NCBI RefSeq assembly: GCF_039533965.1
Contig: NZ_BAAAUN010000001.1
Location: 1,088,949-1,152,948, forward strand
Origin: Microbacterium luteolum
GTDB lineage: Bacteria > Actinomycetota > Actinomycetes > Actinomycetales > Microbacteriaceae
Reading direction: 5' to 3'
Length of the DNA stretch: 64,000 nt
This document shows positions 10,783-21,274 of this stretch, in pieces. Made by a program: the position numbers and the translations under genes. Within the stretch, counting starts at the first letter, position 1; each line of letters starts with the position of its first letter. The notes beneath the pieces are model-generated. The model made no database searches. It had not been told where the DNA came from and saw only the letters and a list, made by a program, of their open reading frames with translations.

Positions 10783-11701
10783 AGCGGATCCTTGGGTCGA
10801 GCAGACCGTAGAGCAGGTCGATGACGAGGTTGACCAGGACGTACAGGATCACGAACACCGTGACGAAGGAGACCACGGTCGGCCCCTCGTTGCGGATCGC
10901 GGCCTGATACAGCGTGTTGCCGACGCCCGGGACGTTGAAGATGCCCTCGGTCACGGTCGCGCCGACCAGCAGCACACCGAAGTTGGTGGCCGAGTTGGTG
11001 ATCACCGGGATCAGCGAGTTGCGCAGCACGTGAACGGGGATCACCCGGTTGCGGGAGAGGCCCTTGCTGTAGGCGGTGCGCACCCAGTCCTGGTTGAGCG
11101 TGTCGATCACGGAGCTCCGCATCAACCGCATGCTGACCGCGAACAGGCTGAAACCGAGCACGATGGCAGGCAGCCACAGGCCGCCCCAGTCGTTGTCGGA
11201 GCCCACCGTGGGCTTGAACCAGCCGAGTTGGATCGCCAGGAAGTACTGCGCGAGGAACGCGACCACGAAGATCGGGATGGCGATCGCGACGAGCGCGATG
11301 CCCAGCATCGCGTGGTCGAAGACCTTGCCCTTGCGCAGAGCCGAGATCGTGCCGATGACGATGGCGAGTGCGAACTCGATGGCGATCGCCATGACGGCCA
11401 GACGGCCCGTGACGGGGAGGGTCTCTGCGAGGACCTCCGAGACGGGGCGTCCGGAGAACGTGTTGCCGAGATCTCCCTGGAACACGCCGGTGATGTAGTA
11501 CCAGTACTGCACGAGGAACGGATCGTTGAGGTGGTACTGCTCACGCAGCTGTTCCACGACCGCGGGGTTCGGGGTGCGGTCGCCGAACAGGGCGAGGATC
11601 GGATCGCCGGGCATGGCGAACACGAGGAAGTAGATGAGCAGGGTGGCTCCGAAGAAAACCGGAATCACCTGCAGAAGACGTCTGAGGATGTAGCCGAGCA
11701 T
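10775..11701 (-). CDS. ABC importer permease, DppB type
   Basis: 308 residues from the ATG at 11701, which has AGGA 6 nt upstream; an upstream in-frame ATG at 11743 lacks this. The N-terminus MLGYILRRLLQVIPVFFG is the standard DppB/OppB opening. The protein continues with AMPGDPILALFG and an EAA loop at YSKGLSRNRVIPVHVLRNS. With the DppC-type partner it forms the membrane channel. It follows the binding-protein gene after a 99-bp gap that holds a strong hairpin, which may set transporter subunits below binding-protein levels. Confidence 0.92.
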   Translation of the reverse strand: MLGYILRRLLQVIPVFFGATLLIYFLVFAMPGDPILALFGDRTPNPAVVEQLREQYHLNDPFLVQYWYYITGVFQGDLGNTFSGRPVSEVLAETLPVTGRLAVMAIAIEFALAIVIGTISALRKGKVFDHAMLGIALVAIAIPIFVVAFLAQYFLAIQLGWFKPTVGSDNDWGGLWLPAIVLGFSLFAVSMRLMRSSVIDTLNQDWVRTAYSKGLSRNRVIPVHVLRNSLIPVITNSATNFGVLLVGATVTEGIFNVPGVGNTLYQAAIRNEGPTVVSFVTVFVILYVLVNLVIDLLYGLLDPRIRYA

Positions 11702-11750
11702 CTGTGGTCCTGTAGCGAGGAGGCGGAGAATCGTGACGAACACAGCCCGC

Positions 11751-11780
11751 GAGGCGGTGACGACGAATCGTCACCGCCTC
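11751..11780 (-). terminator. Perfect 13-bp hairpin between binding protein and permease genes
   Basis: GAGGCGGTGACGA and TCGTCACCGCCTC enclose the tetraloop CGAA, 20 bp beyond the binding-protein stop and 50 bp before the permease start. It probably acts as a partial terminator or 3'-end stabiliser for the binding-protein mRNA. Confidence 0.7.
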
Positions 11781-11800
11781 ACAGGTGAGTGCCGTCCGGC

Positions 11801-13432
11801 TTACTCGCCGTCCTTCGTGACCTGGTAGAGGATCGGCCAGGTGTCCCAGCCGAACGCGACGTTGTCGACCGACTCGCCCCAGGCGCCCATGGCGTTGGTG
11901 TACCAGAGCGGGATGGCGGGCAGGTCCTTGAACAGGATCTCCTGCGCCTCCTGGAACTTCGTGATGCCCTCTTCGACGTCGGCAGCGGATGCGCCCTCAT
12001 CGAGGAGTGCGTCGAACTCGGGGTTCGAGTAGTCGCCGTCGTTCGAGCCGGCGCCGGTTCCGAAGAGCGGGCCGAGACCGTTGAACATCGACGGGTAGTC
12101 GAACTGCCATCCGGTGCGGAAGGCGGTGGTCGACTGACGCTCGGTGATCAGCGTGCGGTGCTCGGCGAAGGTCGGGATCGGGTTGCCCGATGCGTCGATG
12201 CCGAGGTTGTTCTTCAGCTGGTTGGCGATCGCGTCGACCCAGCCCTGGTTGGGACCGTCGGCGTTGTACTGGATCTGGAACGAGCCGGTCCACGGAGCGA
12301 TGGCGTCGGCCTCGGCCCACAGTTCCTTCGCCTTCTCGGGGTCGAAGTCGAGCACGTCGGAGCCGGGGATGTCCTCGGAGTATCCGTCGATCACCGGCGA
12401 CGTGAAGTCCTTCATCGGGGTGCGCGTGCCGCTGAAGACCACGTCGGTGATCTCCTCGCGGTCGATCGCGTGCGAGATGGCGGCACGGCGCAGCTGGCCC
12501 TCTTCACCGCTGAAGTGCTCGAGGCGCTCCGGGATGGTGATGGTCGCGTTGGCTGCGGCCGGCTGGTTCACGGTACGACCCTCGAAGTCGCTCTCGAACG
12601 TCTGCAGTGCGCTGTCCGGGATCTCCTGGAGGATGTCGAGGTTGCCGCCCTGGAGGTCGGCGTACGCGGCATCGGTGCTGGCGTAGAGGATCATGTCCAC
12701 GCCGCCGTTCTTCGGCTCACGGGGACCGGTGTAGTCCTCGTTCTTGATGAGGTCGATGCTCTCGTTGTGCTTCCACGCGCCCTCTTCGGCGAAGACGTAC
12801 GGTCCGTTGCCGATCGGGTTCTCACCGAAGGCCTCGAGGTCGTCCCACGCCGCTGCGGGCAGCGGGAAGAACGCGGTGTAGCCGAGGCGCAGCGGGAAGT
12901 CGGACTCGGGCTGCTTGAGCTTGACCGTGAAGGTCAGGTCGTCGACGACCTTGAGGCCGGAGAGCTCCGGGACGTTCTCCTCGTAGGAGAAGCCCTCGAT
13001 GGACTCGAAGAAGTAGCTCGAGAGCTGCTTGTTGTCGAGCGCTGCACCGTAGTTCCAGGCCTTGACGAACGACTCGGCGTCGACCGGGTCGCCGTTCGCG
13101 AAGGTCTGGTCGGCCTTGATCTTGATCGTGTAGGTCTGCGCGTCGTCGGTCTCGATGGACTCGGCGAGGTCGTTGTGCACGGCGCCCTCGGCGTCGTAGT
13201 ACACGAGACCGGCGAAGATGCTCTGCAGCACGAGGCCGCCGCCGACCTCGTTCGTGTTCGTGGGGATCAGCGGGTTCTGCGGCTCGGTGTTGTTGACCGA
13301 GATGATCGCCGAAGCGTCACCCGACGATTCCTCGGCGGGCTCATTGCCGCCGCCGCTCGCGCAGCCCGCGAGAGTCAGGGCTCCGATCAGGAAAATGGCG
13401 CTGCCCGCGAGGGCGATCTTGTTGCGCTTCAC
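11801..13432 (-). CDS. ABC importer substrate-binding lipoprotein, family 5
   Basis: 543 residues. The lipoprotein signal peptide ends in the lipobox LAGC (Cys near residue 24), followed by a Gly/Glu/Ser linker. The mature part has family-5 landmarks: QNPLIPTNTNEVGGGLVLQS near the start, YTIKIKADQTFANGDPVDAESFVKAWN, and AISHAIDREEI. Peptides, nickel complexes and oligosaccharides are all possible ligands, and sequence alone does not decide. The GTG start has AGGAGG 7 nt upstream. It is the first gene of an SBP-permease-permease-fused ATPase operon. Confidence 0.93.
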   Translation of the reverse strand: MKRNKIALAGSAIFLIGALTLAGCASGGGNEPAEESSGDASAIISVNNTEPQNPLIPTNTNEVGGGLVLQSIFAGLVYYDAEGAVHNDLAESIETDDAQTYTIKIKADQTFANGDPVDAESFVKAWNYGAALDNKQLSSYFFESIEGFSYEENVPELSGLKVVDDLTFTVKLKQPESDFPLRLGYTAFFPLPAAAWDDLEAFGENPIGNGPYVFAEEGAWKHNESIDLIKNEDYTGPREPKNGGVDMILYASTDAAYADLQGGNLDILQEIPDSALQTFESDFEGRTVNQPAAANATITIPERLEHFSGEEGQLRRAAISHAIDREEITDVVFSGTRTPMKDFTSPVIDGYSEDIPGSDVLDFDPEKAKELWAEADAIAPWTGSFQIQYNADGPNQGWVDAIANQLKNNLGIDASGNPIPTFAEHRTLITERQSTTAFRTGWQFDYPSMFNGLGPLFGTGAGSNDGDYSNPEFDALLDEGASAADVEEGITKFQEAQEILFKDLPAIPLWYTNAMGAWGESVDNVAFGWDTWPILYQVTKDGE

Positions 13433-13594
13433 TTTGTGTCCTCCTGGACTTGTTACTCAGACTGCGCGCTCACCGTTGAACGCGTAGGGATAGTCGAGCG
13501 TAACCCGCGCTCGGGCTCCCGAATGCACTCAGCTAACGAACTGTTACTGAGTGGTGACCATCCGTAACATCCGCGAAACACCCGGAAAGACGCG

Positions 13595-13631
13595 ACGGAG
13601 CCGCGCTCCCCGGCGAGGAGCACGACTCCGT
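13595..13631 (-). terminator. Hairpin downstream of gcvP
   Basis: The outer arms ACGGAG/CTCCGT and inner arms GCTCC/GGAGC enclose a 7-nt loop, with two internal mismatches. It starts 21 bp after the gcvP stop on the minus strand. The rest of 13433-13594 holds the promoter side of the binding-protein gene. Confidence 0.6.
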
Positions 13632-13651
13632 TCGGATCCGCGGGCCCGGTG

Positions 13652-16540
13652 TCAGGCGAAGGCCTCCACGGGCGGGCAGGCGCAGACGAGGTTGCGGTCG
13701 CCGTAGGCCTGATCGATACGGCGCACCGGCGGCCAGTACTTCCCGGCGACGAGTGCGTGCACGGGGTACGCGGCGTCCTCCCGGGTATAGGCGTGGGTCC
13801 ACTCCCCCGCGATCAGCGAGACCGCGGTGTGCGGCGCGTGCACGAGAGGGTTGTCGTCGGCGGGCCAGCGCCCTGCCGCCACGGCATCCGCTTCGGCCTT
13901 GATCATGATCATGGCCTCGATGAAGCGCTCGATCTCGGCGAGGTCCTCGGACTCCGTCGGCTCGACCATCAGCGTGCCCGCGACCGGGAACGACATCGTC
14001 GGCGCATGGAAGCCGTAGTCGATCAGTCGCTTGGCGACGTCGTCGACCGTGATGCCCGTGGCCTCCTTGAGCGGACGCAGGTCGAGGATGCACTCGTGCG
14101 CCACTCGACCGTTCTCACCGGTGTAGAGCACGGGGTAGTGCTCGCCCAGGCGGGCGGCGATGTAGTTCGCCGAGAGCACCGCGGCAGCGGTCGCGCGCCG
14201 CAGGCCGTCGGCGCCCATCATGCGCACGTACGCCCAGGAGATCGGCAGGATGCCCGCAGATCCGTAGGGCGCCGCCGAGACGACTCCGCCCTCGAATGTG
14301 AAGCCGCCGAAGTGCTCGGCGCGCTGCGCGAGCGGGTGCGACGGCAGGAACGGCGCGAGGTGCGCCTTCGCCGCCACGGGTCCGACGCCCGGGCCGCCGC
14401 CGCCGTGCGGGATCGCGAACGTCTTGTGCAGGTTCAGGTGCGAGACGTCGCCGCCGAGGTCGCCGAAGCGCGCGTACCCCAGCAGGGCGTTGAGGTTGGC
14501 GCCGTCGACGTACACCTGGCCGCCGGCGTCGTGCACCGCCGTCGTGATCTCCACGACGTCGTGCTCGTACACGCCGTGCGTGGACGGGTAGGTGATCATC
14601 AGCGCGGAGAGGGTGTCGGCGTGCGCGGCGATCTTGGCGCGCAGGTCGTCGAGATCGACGTTGCCGAGCTCGTCGCAGGCCACCACGACGACCTTCATCC
14701 CCGCGAGCACGGCGGATGCCGCGTTCGTGCCGTGCGCCGACGACGGGATCAGGCAGACCGTGCGCTGCTCGTCACCGTTGGCGAGGTGGTAGCCGCGGAT
14801 CGCCAGGAGACCGGCCAGCTCGCCCTGCGAGCCGGCGTTCGGCTGCAGCGACACGGCGTCGTACCCGGTGACCTCGGCGAGCCAGCCCTCGAGCTGCTCG
14901 ATGAGGTCGAGGTAGCCCTGCACGTCGGATGCCGGCGCGAACGGGTGGATGCCCGCGAACTCGGGCCACGTGATCGCGGCCATCTCGGTCGCGGCGTTGA
15001 GCTTCATGGTGCACGACCCGAGCGGGATCATGCCGCGGTCGAGCGCGTAGTCGCGGTCGGCGAGGCTCTTCAGGTAGCGCATCATCGCGGTCTCGCTGCG
15101 GTGCGCGTGGAAGACCGGGTGGGTCAGGTACTCGTCCTGACGGCGCAGGACAGCCGGCAGAGCGTCGTGCCCATCGATGACCCCGAACACCCGCTCCTGC
15201 TTGCCGCCGAAGACCATTGCGACCTGGTGCAGCTCGGAGATCGTCGTCGTCTCGTCGACGGCGAAGCTGATCGTGTCGGCATCCGCGACATGGACGAGGA
15301 TGCCGTAGCCGTGATGCGCCTGCGCCTGATGCTCCGCCGCACGACCCGGTACCCGCACGGAGACGGTGTCGAAGAACGCGTCGTGCGCGACGTCGGCGCC
15401 GGCCTCGACGAGCCAGTCGCGCAGCAGCGCGGCCTTCGTCGCCACCTCCGTCGCGATCGCCTTGAGCCCGTCGGGCCCGTGATAGACGGCGTACATCGAG
15501 GCCATGACGGCCAGCAGCACCTGCGCGGTGCAGATGTTCGACGTGGCCTTCTCGCGGCGGATGTGCTGCTCGCGCGTCTGCAGGGAGAGGCGGTAGGCGG
15601 GCCTGCCATCGGCATCGACCGAGACGCCGACCAGGCGACCGGGCAGCTGACGCTCGAGTCCCGAACGCACGGCCATGTAGCCGGCGTGCGGACCGCCGAA
15701 GCCCATCGGCACACCGAAGCGCTGCGTGGTGCCGACCGCCACATCCGCGCCCAGCGAGCCGGGCGAGGAGATCAGCGTGAGGGCGAGCAGGTCCGCGGCC
15801 GCGACGGCGAGACCGCCGGCGAGGTGCGCGGCGTCGATCACGGCCGACGGGTCCCAGACCCGACCGGATGCGCCCGGGTACTGCACGAAGACTCCGAACA
15901 GCTCGGTCGGGAGTTCCGCTCCGGCGGCGAAGTCGACGGAGACGAGCTCGATGCCGACGGCATCAGCCCGCGTGGCCAGCAGGGCCTTGGTCTGCGGGAA
16001 CGCGTCGGCGTCGACCGCGAAGACGTTCGACGACGACTTGGAGGCGCGACGGGCGAGCAGCATGCCCTCGACGACCGCGGTGGACTCGTCGAGCATCGAC
16101 GCGTTGGCGGTCGTCAGCCCGGTGAGCTCGGCGACCATGGTCTGGAAGTTGATGAGCGCTTCCAGGCGGCCCTGCGAGATCTCCGGCTGATACGGCGTGT
16201 ACGCCGTGTACCACGAGGGGTTCTCCAGCACATTGCGCTGGATCACCTGCGGGGTGATGGTTCCGTAGTAGCCGAGGCCGATCATCGGCCGGTTCACCGC
16301 GTTGCGCGACGCGAGGGCGCGCAGCTCGGCCAGCGCCTCGGTCTCGCTCGCCGCCGGCGGGATGAGAGAGGCCTGGGCCTCCGCGCCCGAGGGAGCAGCC
16401 GTGAAGATCGAGCCGGGCACGGCCTGACGCATCAGCGCCTCGACGGGCTCCTCGGATTCGTCGAGGAGCCCGAGTGCATCCAGCATGGTCCGCTGGGCCT
16501 GGGCGGTGGGTCCGATGTGACGATCGGCGAAAGCTACCAC
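13652..16540 (-). CDS. gcvP: Glycine dehydrogenase (decarboxylating), P-protein
   Basis: 962 residues, the full-length fused form with two homologous halves. It decarboxylates glycine with pyridoxal phosphate and passes the aminomethyl group to lipoylated GcvH. The PLP lysine lies in [17 protein letters not shown] (about residue 705). Other family blocks are [20 protein letters not shown], the glycine-rich [13 protein letters not shown], and GSCTMKLNA. The start is GTG at 16540, 7 bp after the gcvH stop. The order is gcvT-gcvH-gcvP, under one glycine-responsive leader. Confidence 0.98.
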   Translation of the reverse strand: MVAFADRHIGPTAQAQRTMLDALGLLDESEEPVEALMRQAVPGSIFTAAPSGAEAQASLIPPAASETEALAELRALASRNAVNRPMIGLGYYGTITPQVIQRNVLENPSWYTAYTPYQPEISQGRLEALINFQTMVAELTGLTTANASMLDESTAVVEGMLLARRASKSSSNVFAVDADAFPQTKALLATRADAVGIELVSVDFAAGAELPTELFGVFVQYPGASGRVWDPSAVIDAAHLAGGLAVAAADLLALTLISSPGSLGADVAVGTTQRFGVPMGFGGPHAGYMAVRSGLERQLPGRLVGVSVDADGRPAYRLSLQTREQHIRREKATSNICTAQVLLAVMASMYAVYHGPDGLKAIATEVATKAALLRDWLVEAGADVAHDAFFDTVSVRVPGRAAEHQAQAHHGYGILVHVADADTISFAVDETTTISELHQVAMVFGGKQERVFGVIDGHDALPAVLRRQDEYLTHPVFHAHRSETAMMRYLKSLADRDYALDRGMIPLGSCTMKLNAATEMAAITWPEFAGIHPFAPASDVQGYLDLIEQLEGWLAEVTGYDAVSLQPNAGSQGELAGLLAIRGYHLANGDEQRTVCLIPSSAHGTNAASAVLAGMKVVVVACDELGNVDLDDLRAKIAAHADTLSALMITYPSTHGVYEHDVVEITTAVHDAGGQVYVDGANLNALLGYARFGDLGGDVSHLNLHKTFAIPHGGGGPGVGPVAAKAHLAPFLPSHPLAQRAEHFGGFTFEGGVVSAAPYGSAGILPISWAYVRMMGADGLRRATAAAVLSANYIAARLGEHYPVLYTGENGRVAHECILDLRPLKEATGITVDDVAKRLIDYGFHAPTMSFPVAGTLMVEPTESEDLAEIERFIEAMIMIKAEADAVAAGRWPADDNPLVHAPHTAVSLIAGEWTHAYTREDAAYPVHALVAGKYWPPVRRIDQAYGDRNLVCACPPVEAFA

Positions 16541-16547
16541 GGGTGGA

Positions 16548-16943
16548 TCAGCCCTCCGTCAGGGCGACGTACGCGTCGCGGTCGAGCAGGTCGTCGGTGG
16601 CGCCGTCGGCCACCGACACCTTGATCAGCCAGCCGCCCTCGAAGGGCTCGGCGTTGACGAGCGACGGGTCGTCGACGACCGCATCGTTGATCTCGACGAC
16701 CGTGCCGGCGACCGGGGCGTAGAGCTCGCCGACCGACTTCGTCGACTCGATCTCGCCGACGACAGCGCCGGCGGCGAGCTCGGTGCCGACCGCGGGGAGC
16801 TCGACGAACACGACGTCACCGAGCTTCTCGGCGGCATAGTCGGTGATGCCGATGCTCACGACCTGGGTTCCTGAGCCTGTCGAAGGACCGGTCGCGATCC
16901 ACTCGTGCTCTTCGGTGTACTTCAGTGCGTTGAGGTCGGTCAT
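16548..16943 (-). CDS. gcvH: Glycine cleavage system H protein
   Basis: 131 residues; carries the lipoyl arm that shuttles intermediates among P, T and L proteins. The lipoylated lysine is Lys69 in [15 protein letters not shown]. The N-terminus EEHEWIA and the block [18 protein letters not shown] are canonical. Between them, residues 19-26 (GPSTGSGT) are an unusual Gly/Ser/Thr insert, encoded by a copy of an interspersed genomic repeat. The ATG overlaps the gcvT stop by 4 bp (16940-16943). Confidence 0.97.
   Translation of the reverse strand: MTDLNALKYTEEHEWIATGPSTGSGTQVVSIGITDYAAEKLGDVVFVELPAVGTELAAGAVVGEIESTKSVGELYAPVAGTVVEINDAVVDDPSLVNAEPFEGGWLIKVSVADGATDDLLDRDAYVALTEG
16866..16889 (-). 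repeat. REP-like repeat inside gcvH
   Basis: A 24-bp element with arms GGTTCC and GGACC around CTGAGCCTGTCGAA. The half GAG-C-TGTCGAAG recurs at 55716-55727 in this window. It is in frame and encodes residues 19-26 of GcvH. Confidence 0.65.
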
Positions 16944-18124
16944 TTTGTCCTCCGGTAGAAAGGCAGGGCGGTCACGGTCGCGGGGATCTTCGTCCCCCGC
17001 ACATCAAGGAATACTGCGGTTCCCTCTTCGGCGGAAGACGGGGTCACGTAGGCCATCGCGATCGGGTGGCCGAGGGTCGGGCTCAGAGCACCGCTGGTGA
17101 TCTCACCGAGCGCTGCGCCCTCGGCATCCACCACGGCGTAGCCGGCGCGTCCGGCGCGCTTGCCCTCGGCGACGAGCCCGACGAGGACCGGAGCATCCGG
17201 GGCCGCGTCGACGGCATCCTTCCCGATGAAGCTCTCCTTGTCGGACACCACCACGCGTCCGAGGCCGGCCTGCGCCGGTCGCGTCTCGAGGGAGAGCTCG
17301 TGGCCGTAGAGGGGCATCCCCGCCTCGAGCCGGAGCGTGTCGCGAGCGGCGAGCCCGGCGGGAACGAGGCCGTGCGGCTCTCCTGCGACGACCAGCGCAT
17401 CCCAGAGCGCGGGCGCGAGGGTGCCGGGGACGAGCAGCTCGAAGCCGTCCTCGCCCGTGTAGCCGGTCCGGGCGAGGAGCAGGGGCTCGCCGAGGAAGCG
17501 GGCGTCGGCCCAGGCGTAGTACTTCTGCTCGGCCCACGGCGTTCCGACGTCGGTGATCCCCTCGGTCGCCGCGACGATGGCCTCCGCCGCGGGGCCCTGG
17601 ACGGCGAGGAGGGCGAACGAGTCGGAGACATCCTCGACATCGACCCCGCGGTCGCCCAGGAAGCCGGCGAAGCTGCGCTCCTCCCCCTCCACGCGCGGGG
17701 GTCCCTCGCGCTCGATGAGCGACGGGAACGACCGGACGCGCGAGGCGAAGGCGGCATCCACGTATCCGCGGTTCCCGGCGTTCGCGATCACCAGGTAGCG
17801 ATCCTCCGCGAGACGGTAGACGATGACGTCGTCGACGATGCCGCCGGCCTCGGACAGGATCAGCGAGTACTTGGCCTTTCCCACAGACATCGTGGAGAGA
17901 CGGCCGGCGAGCGCGTAGTCGAGGAACTCCGCGGCGCTCGGCCCGGTGACGAGGAACTCGGCCATGTGCGAGATGTCGAACAGGCCGGCCGACCGGCGGA
18001 CGGCGTGGTGCTCCGCGAGGTCCGACGTGTAGCGCACCGGCATCTGCCAGCCGCCGAAGTCGGTGAACGATGCCCCGAGCGCCTCATGGCGTTCGCGGAG
18101 CGGGGTGTAGCGGGGATCGGACAT
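16940..18124 (-). CDS. gcvT: Glycine cleavage system aminomethyltransferase, T-protein
   Basis: 394 residues from the ATG at 18124, preceded by GGAGAA at 4-nt spacing. It transfers the methylene group from aminomethyl-lipoyl-GcvH to tetrahydrofolate, releasing ammonia. Landmarks are [13 protein letters not shown] near the start, [32 protein letters not shown] and [18 protein letters not shown]. The open frame runs upstream through the riboswitch, but that part is non-coding. First gene of gcvTHP. Confidence 0.96.
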   Translation of the reverse strand: MSDPRYTPLRERHEALGASFTDFGGWQMPVRYTSDLAEHHAVRRSAGLFDISHMAEFLVTGPSAAEFLDYALAGRLSTMSVGKAKYSLILSEAGGIVDDVIVYRLAEDRYLVIANAGNRGYVDAAFASRVRSFPSLIEREGPPRVEGEERSFAGFLGDRGVDVEDVSDSFALLAVQGPAAEAIVAATEGITDVGTPWAEQKYYAWADARFLGEPLLLARTGYTGEDGFELLVPGTLAPALWDALVVAGEPHGLVPAGLAARDTLRLEAGMPLYGHELSLETRPAQAGLGRVVVSDKESFIGKDAVDAAPDAPVLVGLVAEGKRAGRAGYAVVDAEGAALGEITSGALSPTLGHPIAMAYVTPSSAEEGTAVFLDVRGTKIPATVTALPFYRRTK

Positions 18125-18180
18125 GGAGTTCTCCCGTGCGGAATCGGGCGGAACGACGACATCGACGTTCCTCGGAACTC

Positions 18181-18520
18181 CCCCTCTGTCATGGGCCTGA
18201 GAGCTTCGCCCGCGCTGGGGGGCTTTCACCGTCGGCGGATCTCGATATCCCGGTCGTTGAGCGAGCGGAGCGAGACGAAACGCCTCACCGTGCACTCGAC
18301 TCTCGAACCAGAGCAAGAACGGGGAGACTCGCGGGGCTTGTCTCACCGGGGTTTCGACTCGGGCGCGGGGCGCCCTTGCTCAACCCGATTTCTTGCTTCG
18401 CTCGAAATCGCTTTTCAGAGTGGCCGGAACCGCGCGGTACGCGTTACCTGAGAGATTGGCGGGGAGGCTTGCTCCTTCGGTGCCCGGCTGCGTTCGCCGG
18501 GGCTCTCCCGCGGGGGTCAT
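18181..18520 (-). promoter_or_regulatory. Tandem glycine riboswitch controlling gcvTHP
   Basis: Read on the minus strand, aptamer 1 (about 18520-18430) shows GGGAGAGCC, a perfect hairpin CCCGGC-N7-GCCGGG, then GGCACCGAAGGAGCAAGCC and CTCTCAGG. Aptamer 2 (about 18424-18181) shows CTCTG, ACGGTGAAAGCC, CTCTCAGG and the closing CAGAGGGG. CTCTG and CAGAG form its P1. Between CTCTGAAAAGCG and ACGGTGAAAGCC, where a short hairpin is normal, aptamer 2 holds about 170 nt of repeat sequence. GGAGTTC just after the aptamer can pair with GAACTCC beside the gcvT start (18125-18131), suggesting translational control. Confidence 0.92.
18241..18408 (-). repeat. Repeat insertion in the variable arm of glycine aptamer 2
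   Basis: About 168 bp made of several inverted repeats: CGATTTC/GAAATCG at 18386-18410, GGGCGC/GCGCCC near 18361-18375, and CGAGCGGAGCGAGACGAAACG at 18262-18282 (one arm of a common actinobacterial REP-like palindrome). Flanking aptamer bases look intact, so the element sits in a tolerant loop. Confidence 0.65.
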
Positions 18521-18546
18521 TCGGCCTGTCTTCAGTTGTGGGGATC

Positions 18547-18552
18547 AGTCTA
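18547..18552 (-). promoter_or_regulatory. Probable -10 element of the gcvT leader
   Basis: TAGACT on the minus strand, about 25 bp before aptamer 1 begins. No convincing -35 is seen. A short hairpin (GCGGG/CCCGC, 18554-18566) just before it may end the preceding ABC operon. Confidence 0.4.
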
Positions 18553-18579
18553 GCGGGAGCCCCGCGCGGAACGGTGCTG

Positions 18580-19439
18580 TCAGCCGACGATGCCGAGTTC
18601 GGCGCGGACCTCGTCCCGCAGACGACCGAGGTTCTCGGGCTCGGGAGCGGCGCCGAGGAGGGTCTTGGTGTACTCGTGCTGCGGGTTGAGGATGACCTCG
18701 TCCGCGGGCCCGCGTTCGACGACATCCCCCTTGTAGAGAACCATGATCTCGTCGGAGAAGTGTCGGGCGGTCGCGAGATCGTGCGTGATGTACAACACCC
18801 CGAGGTTCTCCTCCCGCTGCAGCTCCGCGAGGAGATTCAACACCCCGAGGCGGATCGACACGTCGAGCATCGACACCGGCTCGTCGGCGACGATGAACCG
18901 TGCCCCCGGCGCGAGCGCCCGGGCGATCGCGACACGCTGCCGCTGACCACCCGACAACTCGTGCGGACGACGCTCCGCGAAGCTCTCCCCCGGTGTCAAC
19001 CGGACCCGCTCCAGCAGCTCCACGGCCCGCTCCCGCACCTGAGCACTTGTCAGCTCCGGGTGGTGCAGGCGGATCGGTCGCTCCAGGTGGTGCACGATCG
19101 TGTGGAAGGGGTTCAACGACGCGAACGGGTCCTGGAACACCATCTGCACATCCGACCGGTACCGCTCCAGCGCGCGTCCGCCCGTCCCCGAGGGGGCGCC
19201 GTCGAGGAGGATCTCCCCACTCGTGGGGGTCTCCAGCTTCATCAGCATCCGCGCGATCGTCGACTTGCCCGACCCCGACTCCCCCACCAGCGCCACCGTC
19301 CGCCCCGGCTCCAACGTGAACGACACGTCCTTCACCGCGTGCAGGGTCGTGGTCCTGAACCCGGAGCGCAGGTGGAAGTCCTTCGTCAGGTTCCGCGCCT
19401 CCAGCGTGCCCGTGCCGCGCGCGGCATCCGTCTTCGTGC

Positions 19440-19443
<4 letters not shown>
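18580..19443 (-). CDS. ABC importer ATPase, DppF/OppF type
   Basis: 287 residues, one nucleotide-binding domain. Walker A GESGSGKSTIARML (about residue 54), signature HELSGGQRQRVAIARALA (about residue 155), Walker B RFIVADEPVSMLD, and the C-terminal oligopeptide extension NPQHEYTKTLLGAAPEPE. The D-loop has Met in place of the usual Ala (VSMLD). It overlaps the stop of the DppD-type ATPase by 4 bp and is the last gene of the operon. It pairs with that ATPase to power the importer of 18.6-24.0 kb. Confidence 0.92.
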
Positions 19444-20287
<844 letters not shown>

Positions 20288-20291
<4 letters not shown>

Positions 20292-21274
20292 GCGGTGACC
20301 CCCTTGGTCTTGGCGGCCTTGCGCACGCGGCGGGCCGCATCCGGCGCATTGCGGAGCTTCGGGTTGATGACCTCGTCGATGGCGAAGTTGATGAGGACGA
20401 GGCCCGCGCCGATGACGGCGATCATCAGGCCCGGCGGCACGAACCACCACCACGCCCCTCGTCCCAGGGCCTGACCGGACTGCGCATCATTGAGGATCGT
20501 CCCCCAGGTGATCGAGTCCGTCGGTCCGAGTCCCAGATACGAGAGTCCTGCCTCCCCGAGGATCGCGAAGATGAGGGCGAACAGGAACTGCGCGGTGAGA
20601 AGGGGAAGGAGGTTCGGCATGATCTCGACGAGGATCACGCGCAGCGACCTCTCTCCGGCGACCTTCGAGGCGTAGACGTAGTCGCGGGTGCGCAGCGAGC
20701 GCGTCTGCAGACGCAGCACGTAGGCCGCGCCCGCCCACGAGGTGATGCCGAGGAAGATCGCCACCAGCTGCCAGGTGCGCTGAGGGACGAAGGACGCGAT
20801 CACCATGACCAGCGGAAGTGCGGGGATCACGAGCATCACGTTGGTGAAGAGCGCGAGACCGTCCTCGCGCCATCCGCCCAGGTAGCCGGCGAGAACGCCG
20901 AAGACGAGCGACAGCACGATCGCGATGACGCTGGCGATCAGTCCGACGAGCAGCGATCCCTGAGCGCCGATCGCGAGTTGGGCGAACATGTCGTTGCCGA
21001 GCTTCGTCGTGCCGAGCCAGTGCTCGGCCGAGGGCGCCTGAAGAGCGGGATTCGCGGTGCTGCGCGGGTTCTGCGTGAAGATCGGCGCGATGATCGCGAA
21101 CAGGACGGTCGCGATCACCAGGATCGAGCCGACGATGAACTTCGGCGACGTGCTGGGAAGGATGCGACGGCGCTTGCGGCCCTGCTGCGTCGCCATCGCG
21201 ATCGTGCTGGCGGGTGCCGTCGTGGGCGTCTCCTCGACGGAGAGGAGGCCGGCGGTGTTCTGCGGATCAGACAT
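20288..21274 (-). CDS. ABC importer permease, DppC type
   Basis: 328 residues from ATG at 21274, which begins MSDPQNTAGLLSVEE; an earlier ATG at 21304 lies inside the upstream gene. A long cytoplasmic N-terminus (~50 residues, ending in QQGRKRRRI) precedes the first helix. The EAA region is YASKVAGERSLRVILVEIMPN and the C-terminal block is LSYLGLGPTDSITWGTIL. Overlaps the DppB-type gene by 8 bp. Forms the channel with it. Confidence 0.9.

Noticed and set aside
13649..16624. A 991-codon open frame on the plus strand
   Set aside because: It is antisense to gcvP, has an Arg/Gly/Asp-heavy composition typical of the mirror frame of high-G+C genes, and shows no family motif.
18125..18346. N-terminal extension of gcvT through the riboswitch
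   Set aside because: The region matches glycine aptamer 2, and the ATG at 18124 has a good ribosome-binding site and canonical N-terminus.
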